The notes under the pieces are model-generated. The model was given only the letters and a program-made list of their open reading frames with translations. It was not told the DNA's origin and ran no database searches. A stretch of DNA of 11,312 bases from an uncultured Collinsella sp. (GTDB lineage Bacteria > Actinomycetota > Coriobacteriia > Coriobacteriales > Coriobacteriaceae). The stretch lies in assembly GCA_900556285.1 (NCBI GenBank), contig USOF01000018.1, forward strand, positions 1 through 11,312, read 5' to 3'. Below, one piece after another: positions 1 to 5,973 of the stretch (positions within the stretch are counted from its first letter, which is position 1; every line of letters begins with the position of its first letter). Both the position numbers and the translations under genes were made by a program.

Positions 1-2
1 AG

Positions 3-848
3 CGCTATCGGGCTGCCGGCATTGCGACAGACGAGGCTGAGCTTGCTGCCGGCGTTGCCGGCGAACAGGAGCGTGTGGATGCTGCCGTGGGATGCTATAA
101 CCGTGCGGTACGTCGTCTGTACGGCCCCGGCATGCCGTGGGGCGAGGTTACCGAGTGGCAGACGGCAACGATGGAGGAGCTCGAGCGTCAGCAGCGCATC
201 AACGAGACGGCGAAGCATCGCGTGGTGGGACTCGTTATCGAGACGCGCCCCGATGCCGTAACGCCGAAGGCCCTCACGCTCATCCGCCGCCTGGGCTGCA
301 CCAAGATCCAGATGGGTATCCAGAGCCTCGACCAGCACCTGCTCGATATCAACGAGCGTCGCATTTCGGTGGCGCAGATTGAACGGGCGTTTTCGCTTGC
401 GCGCCTGTTTGGCTTTAAGATCCATGCGCATTTTATGCTTAACCTGCTGGGCGCCACGCCGGAGGGGGATAAGCGCGACTACGAACGCTTTATGACCGAA
501 GGGGCCTTTATGCCCGACGAGGTCAAGGTCTACCCGTGTGCGCTCATCGAGGGCTCGCGTCTGGTGGGCTGCTATGAGCGCGGCGAGTGGCGTCCCTATA
601 CCGAGGAAGAGCTGCTCGATGTGCTGGCCGACGACATCGTGGTGACGCCGGCGTTCTGCCGTATCAGTCGCATGATCCGCGACTTTAGTTCCGACGACAT
701 TATGGTGGGCAACAAGAAACCCAACCTGCGTCAGCTCGTTGAGAACCGTCTGGCTGCTCGGGGTGATGGTGCGACGGTGCGCGAGATTCGCTATCGCGAG
801 ATCAGTACGGCGGGTGCCGACTTGGATGAGCTATCTCTTGATGAGTAA
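3..848 (+). CDS. elp3: Elp3-type tRNA U34-modifying enzyme, radical SAM part (5' truncated, ends at in-frame TAA)
   Basis: The reading frame is open from base 3, so the gene starts before the window. The visible 281 residues match the C-terminal half of the Elp3 radical SAM region: VIETRPD, then GCTKIQMGIQSLDQ, then FKIHAHFMLNLLGATPEGD, VKVYPCALIEGS and the NLRQLVENRL / REIRYREI stretch. The Fe-S-binding cysteine cluster would lie upstream and is not visible. Elp3 enzymes start carboxymethyl-type modification of wobble uridine 34 in tRNA, using the SAM radical domain and an acetyl-CoA-binding GNAT domain in one chain. Here the frame stops at TAA 846-848, exactly where the linker to the GNAT domain should run, and the GNAT domain follows in the same frame. 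It is either a true two-gene split, a nonsense mutation or a base error. Family assignment is firm; the functional state is not. Confidence 0.88.
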   Translation, partial: RYRAAGIATDEAELAAGVAGEQERVDAAVGCYNRAVRRLYGPGMPWGEVTEWQTATMEELERQQRINETAKHRVVGLVIETRPDAVTPKALTLIRRLGCTKIQMGIQSLDQHLLDINERRISVAQIERAFSLARLFGFKIHAHFMLNLLGATPEGDKRDYERFMTEGAFMPDEVKVYPCALIEGSRLVGCYERGEWRPYTEEELLDVLADDIVVTPAFCRISRMIRDFSSDDIMVGNKKPNLRQLVENRLAARGDGATVREIRYREISTAGADLDELSLDE

Positions 849-1223
849 GTGGCGTACGAGACGCCAGTGACTTACGAGCGCTTTTTGCAGTGGGTGACGC
901 CGCAGGGCAAGATCGCGGGCTTTTTGCGGTTGTCGCTGCCCGACCATTCGTTTGTTGCCGCGCATGCGGACGAGTTGCCGACGACGCCGGACGAGGCGAT
1001 GATTCGCGAGGTGCACGTGTATGGCATGGCGGCACGCGTGGGTGACCAGGGCCAGGCGGCGCAGCATCACGGGTTGGGGCGTTTGCTCGTAGAGCGTGCG
1101 TGCGAGATTGCCCGGGATGCCGGCTATGCGCGCATCAACGTGATCAGCGCGATTGGTACGCGCGAGTACTATCGCCATCTTGGATTTTATGACCATGGCC
1201 TTTATCTGCAAAAGGAGCTCTAG
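849..1223 (+). CDS. GNAT acetyltransferase domain of Elp3 (separate ORF)
   Basis: This 124-residue frame corresponds to the C-terminal acetyltransferase domain of Elp3. It has GFLRLSLP (residues 24-31), IREVHVYG (52-59), the acetyl-CoA pyrophosphate-binding loop QHHGLG (72-77) and the Elp3 signature VISAIGTREYYRHLGF (98-113). It is in the same frame as the upstream radical SAM part, and its GTG codon directly follows that part's TAA. No clear Shine-Dalgarno sequence precedes the GTG, so if it is translated separately, re-initiation at the stop is the likely route. The GTG could equally be an internal valine codon of an originally fused gene. Removing the single stop would give an ordinary-looking Elp3 C-terminus with nothing missing, which favours recent mutation or sequence error over an old split. 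Domain identity is very clear; the start is uncertain. Confidence 0.82.
   Translation: MAYETPVTYERFLQWVTPQGKIAGFLRLSLPDHSFVAAHADELPTTPDEAMIREVHVYGMAARVGDQGQAAQHHGLGRLLVERACEIARDAGYARINVISAIGTREYYRHLGFYDHGLYLQKEL
1212..1217 (+). promoter_or_regulatory. Shine-Dalgarno site of the spermidine-synthase-like gene
   Basis: AAGGAG lies six bases before the ATG at 1224 and inside the last codons of the acetyltransferase frame. It fixes the start of the downstream gene and implies co-translation with it. Confidence 0.75.
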
Positions 1224-2099
1224 ATGAACAAGCCGAGTGTTTCTGCCGGTGTCGTTGCCGGCGTTGCTCTGGGGGCCGCGGCGCTTGGTGCGGCCGCTGT
1301 CGCTGTTCGTGCTGCCTGTCTGCAGGTTGCGCGAACCCGCAATGGGTTGGCGCGTGTGAAGCGCGTGCACGACGAGGGCGGCGATGAGATTCGCGTGTTG
1401 GTGCAAGGCGGCGTCTACCAAAGCGCAAGTTACGTTGGCGAGCGTTGGGCGGAGCCCGTCTTTGCGTACTATCGTGCGTTTGACGACGTGTTTGAGGCCG
1501 AGGACGCAATGCTTGACGCTTATGGTCACGGTATCGACCGCATGCTTATGCTGGGCGGCGGCGGGTTTGCCTATCCTAAGTTCGCTCTGATGTCGCACGA
1601 GGGCTTGCGCATGGACGTCATCGAGTATGACGGAGAGATTACGCGCCTGGCGCGCCGTTGGTTCTATCTGGACGAGCTGGAGCGCACGGTGGGCGACCGC
1701 TTGCGGGTGATTACTGCTGAGGCTCGCTCGTATCTGGGTGTGACGAGTGTGGGCCATCGTCGCTACGACGTGGTCGTGAGCGATTGCTTTGGCGGTGCCG
1801 AGCCCGTACGCGAGCTGGCGACGGTTGAAGCGTTGCGTTTGGTGCGGGGCAGCCTAAATTTCGGTGGCGTCTACGTTGCCAATATCGTGAGCGCAAGCGA
1901 GGGGAGCGATGTGACGTTCCTGCGCGATTGCGTTGCCACGGCACTTGAGGTGTTTGCCCATGCGCGGGTTGTCCCCTGCGGCGACACGGAGTTTGGCGGC
2001 GAGGAAAACTACCTGCTCATCGCCAGCGACGGCGACTATGCCTTCGCGGACGCCGTGCCCTTCGACACCGACTTCCTTGGCACCGTTCTTCACGACTAA
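1224..2099 (+). CDS. Membrane-anchored spermidine-synthase-like (class I methyltransferase fold) protein
   Basis: The 291-residue product starts with a hydrophobic Ala/Val/Gly-rich helix (about residues 8-31), probably a single membrane anchor. A Rossmann-type domain follows: MLMLGGGGFAYPK (108-119) is the nucleotide-binding glycine loop, DVIEYD (131-136) the acidic end of strand 2, RVITAEARSYL (161-171) the next strand, and YDVVVSDCFGGAEPVREL (181-198) the motif IV region, followed by GGVYVANIVS. This order is typical of spermidine-synthase-like proteins. The canonical GGGDG glycine loop reads GGGGF here, and no complete aminopropyltransferase active site is evident, so polyamine synthesis cannot be assumed; many such paralogues are of unknown function. 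The gene abuts the Elp3 GNAT frame (TAG then ATG), so the three frames probably form one transcript. It converges on the helicase gene, with 17 bases between them and no clear terminator. Confidence 0.75.
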   Translation: MNKPSVSAGVVAGVALGAAALGAAAVAVRAACLQVARTRNGLARVKRVHDEGGDEIRVLVQGGVYQSASYVGERWAEPVFAYYRAFDDVFEAEDAMLDAYGHGIDRMLMLGGGGFAYPKFALMSHEGLRMDVIEYDGEITRLARRWFYLDELERTVGDRLRVITAEARSYLGVTSVGHRRYDVVVSDCFGGAEPVRELATVEALRLVRGSLNFGGVYVANIVSASEGSDVTFLRDCVATALEVFAHARVVPCGDTEFGGEENYLLIASDGDYAFADAVPFDTDFLGTVLHD

Positions 2100-2116
2100 C
2101 CTGTTCGGGACGGGCC

Positions 2117-4561
2117 TTATGCGTGGTTGCGCCAGCTAAGGACGCGCTGCTTCATGCCTTCGATGTCGAGCACGCCTTCGGCAAAGCCTTTGCGTACGAG
2201 CTCCTCGGGAACGTACTCGTCGTAGCGATCGAAGTAGGGAACCTCGCCCGGATACACGAGCTCGATGGGATCAAAGTCCTTTTCGGCCTCGGAGGCGAGC
2301 ACCTCAAAGAACGTCTCCTCATCGGCCTTCATCTTAAACTGCATAAAGTACGGTCGCGACGGGTCGAGTCCGCGAAGGCCCAGCCCTGCGGCGCATTTGC
2401 TCTTGAGCATGCGCTCGAGCGCCAAAAAGGCGTAGCTGCCCAACCAGGGGAAGAGCACCCAGGTGTCGCCACCCAGGTTGATGAGCGGCTTAGTTCCCGC
2501 GCCCGAAATCTCGGCGGTATGACGAGCCTGCGCCAGACGGGCCCGCGCGTTACCCATCAGGTACGGATACGCCGCGTGCTCGTTGAGCGCCTTGCGCATA
2601 CGCTCGAGTACGTGTGTATTGATGTCGCCGGGGCAGTCGCCAAAGTAGGCCGGCACCCGGCCCTTGACCTGCGTGGCAAAGACGGTGTGACGCTTCCAGT
2701 CCACTTCCTCGACAATCCAGCAATGGCCGGCGATGGCAATGCGCTCACCGGGCGGGGGCGGGTTGACGATCGTGCCCAGCTCGGCCGATTCGCTGCGAAC
2801 GGTAAACTCCTCGTTCTCCTGGAACACGGCGTAGAACTTAAAGTTGTTGATGATGCGCTCGCCCGCGAGGCCCACGATGAGCCCGCCGCCCTCGGTGACC
2901 TGGATATGGTCGATCTTGATGAGGTGACGTAGCAGTACGCGGTAGTCGTCGGCCGAGACACGGTGGAAGTAACTGAGCGTGAGTACGCGCTGGGCAAGTT
3001 CGGCCGGTGTGAGCTCGCCGGTGCTAGCGAGCGTCGACATGGTCTGGTGATAGAGCAAGCTGTAGGGGAGCCGATCGAGCTCGGGCGGCTCGACCCACTT
3101 TTCCTCGCGATAGAGTTGTACGAGTGCGATACCCTGCAAGAGCTTCCAGGGTATCGTCTCGGGCATCATCGTGCGCGGCTCGGGCTCCTCCTCGCGCATG
3201 ACAAACCACATCTCGGGCGGAAGATCGCGGCGGCCCGTGCGCCCCATGCGCTGCAAAAAGGAACTGACGGTAAACGGCGCGTCAATCTGGAACGCGCGCT
3301 CCAGGCGGCCGATATCGATACCGAGTTCCAGCGTTGAGGTGGTGACGGTTGTCTGTGCCTGCTCCTCGTCGCGCATGAGCTCCTCGGCGGTCTCGCGTAG
3401 CGATGCCGAGAGATTGCCATGATGGATCAGGAAGCGATCGGGTTCGTGCCGGTTCTCACAGTAGCTGCGCAACATGGAGCAAACGGCCTCCGCCTCCTCG
3501 CGCGAGTTGGCAAATATCAGGCACTTGCGGCCGCGGGTATGTTCAAAGATATAGCCCATGCCGGGATCGGCGTTGTCGGGCGCAGTATCGGTAGGGTTGA
3601 GCAGCGCCTGTTCGGTCGCCTGCGGGATGTCGACTTCTCCCTCGGGGGCTGAGGAGGTGCGACGGTCCTTGGGGGCGGACTCGTCCCGTGCCTGCTCGCG
3701 ACGTTGACGGCGCTCCTCCTGTGTAAGCTGTCCGCTGTGGCGCATATCTTGGGCGCCGTCGGGTAGAGCCGCGGGTGGCGCCGCCTCAATGCGCTCACAT
3801 GCGAGCACCTCGGCTTCCTGCGGGCCCGCGCTCATAAAACCTCGTTGCTGCGCCTGGGGGCCCGAGTTGTAGAAGTGCTCCATGGAGATACGCCACACGC
3901 GGCGCGGCTCCTCAAAGCGGGGGATGACGCAGTCGCGTCCCGTTCCCTGCGACAGGAAGGCACCCGTGCGCTCGGGGTCTCCGATGGTGGCCGAAAGGCC
4001 AATGCGCCGGGGCCGCACGCCCGCCATGCGCGAAAGGCGCTCGATAAGGCAGAGTGTCTGACCGCCGCGGTCGCCGCGCATGAGCGAGTGGACCTCGTCG
4101 ATGACCACATAGCGCAGATCGCAAAACATGCGCGGGATTGCCATGTGCTTGTGGATCAGGAGCGCCTCGAGTGATTCGGGCGTAATCTGTAGGATACCGC
4201 TCGGCTTTTTGATGAGCTTTGCCTTGTGTGACTGCGAAACATCGCCGTGCCAGTGCCAGACGGGGATATCGGCCTCTTCGCACAGGTCGTTGAGGCGTAC
4301 AAACTGATCGTTGATGAGCGCTTTGAGGGGACCAATGTAGAGGGCGCCTACGCTCGCGGGTGGGTTCTCCCAAAACTCGGTCAGGATGGGAAAGAAAGCC
4401 GCCTCAGTTTTGCCGGATGCTGTGGATGCCGTCAGGAGCACATTGTCTTGCGTGTTGAAGATGGCATCTGCCGCCGCAACCTGGATAGAGCGCAGGCTCT
4501 CCCAATCGTGGGAGTAGATGAAATCCTGGATAAACGGGGCATATCGGTCAAAAGCGTTCAC
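2117..4561 (-). CDS. Large superfamily-2 DEAD/DEAH helicase, Lhr/BrxHI-like
   Basis: The 814-residue product is numbered from the GTG at 4561. A longer reading from TTG at 4576 would translate the ribosome site itself and is rejected. Motifs: Walker A TASTASGKT (44-52), GPLKALINDQ (78-87, motif Ia), ITPESLEALL (126-135), DEVHSL (155-160, motif II), LSATIGD (189-195, motif III), HHGNLS (380-385), TSTLELGIDIG (408-418, motif V) and QRMGRTGRR (437-445, motif VI). About 300 residues follow, resembling the winged-helix and beta-rich tail of Lhr-type helicases. A polar, low-complexity insert (about 235-335) separates the two RecA lobes. It is expected to be an ATP-dependent DNA translocase or helicase in the cytoplasm. 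Last gene of the TerB - ATPase - helicase set, so it probably works on the same DNA substrate. Close relatives are the BrxHI helicases of type 2 BREX loci. Helicase assignment is certain; the BrxHI relation is inferred from family style and context. Confidence 0.93.
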   Translation of the reverse strand: MNAFDRYAPFIQDFIYSHDWESLRSIQVAAADAIFNTQDNVLLTASTASGKTEAAFFPILTEFWENPPASVGALYIGPLKALINDQFVRLNDLCEEADIPVWHWHGDVSQSHKAKLIKKPSGILQITPESLEALLIHKHMAIPRMFCDLRYVVIDEVHSLMRGDRGGQTLCLIERLSRMAGVRPRRIGLSATIGDPERTGAFLSQGTGRDCVIPRFEEPRRVWRISMEHFYNSGPQAQQRGFMSAGPQEAEVLACERIEAAPPAALPDGAQDMRHSGQLTQEERRQRREQARDESAPKDRRTSSAPEGEVDIPQATEQALLNPTDTAPDNADPGMGYIFEHTRGRKCLIFANSREEAEAVCSMLRSYCENRHEPDRFLIHHGNLSASLRETAEELMRDEEQAQTTVTTSTLELGIDIGRLERAFQIDAPFTVSSFLQRMGRTGRRDLPPEMWFVMREEEPEPRTMMPETIPWKLLQGIALVQLYREEKWVEPPELDRLPYSLLYHQTMSTLASTGELTPAELAQRVLTLSYFHRVSADDYRVLLRHLIKIDHIQVTEGGGLIVGLAGERIINNFKFYAVFQENEEFTVRSESAELGTIVNPPPPGERIAIAGHCWIVEEVDWKRHTVFATQVKGRVPAYFGDCPGDINTHVLERMRKALNEHAAYPYLMGNARARLAQARHTAEISGAGTKPLINLGGDTWVLFPWLGSYAFLALERMLKSKCAAGLGLRGLDPSRPYFMQFKMKADEETFFEVLASEAEKDFDPIELVYPGEVPYFDRYDEYVPEELVRKGFAEGVLDIEGMKQRVLSWRNHA

Positions 4562-4565
4562 GGGG

Positions 4566-4573
4566 CCTCCTTT
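4566..4573 (-). promoter_or_regulatory. Strong Shine-Dalgarno site deciding the helicase GTG start
   Basis: On the minus strand AAAGGAGG lies four bases before the GTG at 4561-4559. It is an almost perfect anti-16S match and shows that translation starts at this GTG and not at the in-frame TTG 15 bases upstream. Confidence 0.8.
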
Positions 4574-4574
4574 C

Positions 4575-4605
4575 AAAAACGAGCGTTCAAAAGCAGCTGA
4601 CTATA
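4575..4605 (-). promoter_or_regulatory. Possible internal promoter and degenerate LexA-like site before the helicase
   Basis: On the minus strand TATAGT (4605-4600) could be a -10 box, but no good -35 lies at the right distance. Just downstream, TTGAACGCTCGTTTTT (4590-4575) keeps the GAAC-N4-GTTT core of the SOS operator at the head of this operon (7792-7777), though its right arm is poor. If the hairpin at 4643-4679 stops some transcripts, such a promoter would supply the helicase. This is weak and inferred; the core may occur by chance. Confidence 0.22.
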
Positions 4606-4642
4606 GGTCGTCGAATTGCAATATCGGCGTTTGCCCAGATAA

Positions 4643-4679
4643 AACCTGCCAAAATAAACCTGTCCCTTTTTGGCAGGTT
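4643..4679 (-). repeat. Perfect 12-bp inverted repeat; possible terminator or dispersed intergenic repeat
   Basis: AACCTGCCAAAA (4643-4654) and TTTTGGCAGGTT (4668-4679) are exact reverse complements around a 13-base loop. The loop holds a second partial copy, AAACCTGTCC. On the minus strand the stem begins within the TAA stop of the ATPase gene and is followed by TTTTATCT, so it could act as a rho-independent terminator or an attenuator between the ATPase and helicase genes. The stem is symmetric and could act in either direction. The nested AACCTG units and the sequence style suggest a small intergenic repeat family present elsewhere in the genome; that needs a genome-wide copy count. Confidence 0.6.
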
Positions 4680-5973
4680 AGATGGTGAATTCGGCGAAGT
4701 TGCGATCGTCGGATGATGTGGGCGATTCGTTGGCCGGTGCCAGTGTGTCGCCGCCGACGCTTTGCAGCAGCTCGGCCACGTCGGCATCGGGGTTTTGGCA
4801 CAGGATATCGAGCAACTCGATAAAGTCGCGGATGACCTCACGGGGCGTCAGGTGCGTGTCGGCTCCCACGCGGCCAAACTCAATCTTGAGGAAGTCCACC
4901 AGGTTGTTCTCGGTAAGCGTAGGCGTCCAGCCAAAGTAGCCGGCATGGATCTGCATGAGCTTTTCGATGAGCACCAGCAGCTCCTCATAGGTGAGCGGCT
5001 GCAGGCGAATGATGGGTGCGAGCATGTCTTTGAGGTCCTCGCGTGCAAAACGGCCCTGGGCGAGGCGGCTACGCAGAGCCTCGTAGGAAAATACGCCGCG
5101 TCGACGGTCTTCGATGGAGGTTGGCGTGCCGCCCATGATCATGCCCAGGTACTGTGCCTTGCCTTGCAGCGTGTCGTTGTACATGGTCAGGATCTTCTCG
5201 TAGTTGTACTGGCGCGTGATGGCGTTGGGAATCTTGTACAGGTTTACGAGTTCGTCGATGAGCACCAGCATGCCCTTATAGCCGCTGCAGACCAAAAAGC
5301 GCGCGATGAGCTTGATGTAGTCGTACCAGTCGTCGTCGCTGATGATGGTCGAGGAGTCCAGCTCGGCGCGTGCCTCGCTCTTGGTGCGGTACTCGCCGCG
5401 AATCCATTTGGTCACGCGGCTCATGCTCTCTTCGTCGCCCTCAGAGACGGCCGTGCGATAGCGACGAAGCATGCGGACAAAGTCAAAACCGTGGACCATC
5501 TCCTCGAGCGGGGCAAGCTGGGCATTAACGGCTGACTCGTCGGTATCGGCGCACGAGGCGACCCAGCGATCCAGGATAAGGTTGAGCGCGCCGCCCTCGG
5601 GGCGCGTCTTGGTCGATATGTTGCGGACGAGCTCTCGGTAGGTGGCCAGACCCTGCCCCTGACCGCCCTGCAGTCGACGCTCGGGCGAAAGGTCGGCATC
5701 GGCGACGACGAAGCCCTCACCCATGGCGTGCGTACGGATGGTTTGGAGCAAAAAGCTCTTGCCGGCGCCGTAGCGACCGACCAGGAAGCGGAAGCTTGCG
5801 CCGCCATCGGCGATGAGGCTCAGGTCGGTGAGCAGGGCGCGGATCTCGACCTCGCGTCCCACGGTGATGTAGGGAAGGCCGATGCGCGGGACGACGCCGC
5901 CCTTGAGCGAGTTGAGAATGACGGCGGCGACGCGCTTGGGCACACGGGGTGCTGTGGGTGTGGTATCACTCAT
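4678..5973 (-). CDS. BrxD-like (DUF2791) P-loop ATPase
   Basis: The 431-residue product is a single-domain P-loop ATPase. Walker A is GRYGAGKS (66-73), just after an RRGLPYITVGRE-like segment (GLPYITVGRE, 32-41). Walker B is MLVLIDE (235-241), followed by LVNLYK. The region QYNYEKILTMYND (255-267), then LGMIMGGTP (276-284), is typical of the DUF2791 family, which includes BrxD of BREX phage-resistance loci. The length agrees with that family. The ATG is preceded by GAGAGGAT on the minus strand. It overlaps the end of the TerB gene by 8 bases, indicating translational coupling and probably joint assembly of the products. Likely role: ATP-driven loading or remodelling partner of the neighbouring helicase on DNA (inferred). 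The family call is strong; the mechanism is unknown. Confidence 0.85.
   Translation of the reverse strand: MSDTTPTAPRVPKRVAAVILNSLKGGVVPRIGLPYITVGREVEIRALLTDLSLIADGGASFRFLVGRYGAGKSFLLQTIRTHAMGEGFVVADADLSPERRLQGGQGQGLATYRELVRNISTKTRPEGGALNLILDRWVASCADTDESAVNAQLAPLEEMVHGFDFVRMLRRYRTAVSEGDEESMSRVTKWIRGEYRTKSEARAELDSSTIISDDDWYDYIKLIARFLVCSGYKGMLVLIDELVNLYKIPNAITRQYNYEKILTMYNDTLQGKAQYLGMIMGGTPTSIEDRRRGVFSYEALRSRLAQGRFAREDLKDMLAPIIRLQPLTYEELLVLIEKLMQIHAGYFGWTPTLTENNLVDFLKIEFGRVGADTHLTPREVIRDFIELLDILCQNPDADVAELLQSVGGDTLAPANESPTSSDDRNFAEFTI

Noticed and set aside
831..1757. Long minus-strand open frame of 308 codons opposite elp3/GNAT and the spermidine-synthase-like gene
   Set aside because: It lies fully antisense to recognised genes and its product is rich in His, Arg and Ala with no domain; a high-GC codon shadow.
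2123..2932. Plus-strand open frame of 269 codons opposite the helicase
   Set aside because: Antisense to the conserved helicase C-terminal region with no motif or ribosome site; shadow frame.
4574..4576. TTG start of the helicase
   Set aside because: It would translate the AAAGGAGG ribosome site itself; the GTG at 4561 is correctly spaced from that site.
4762..5535. Plus-strand open frame of 257 codons opposite the ATPase
   Set aside because: Antisense to a clear P-loop ATPase; no recognisable product.
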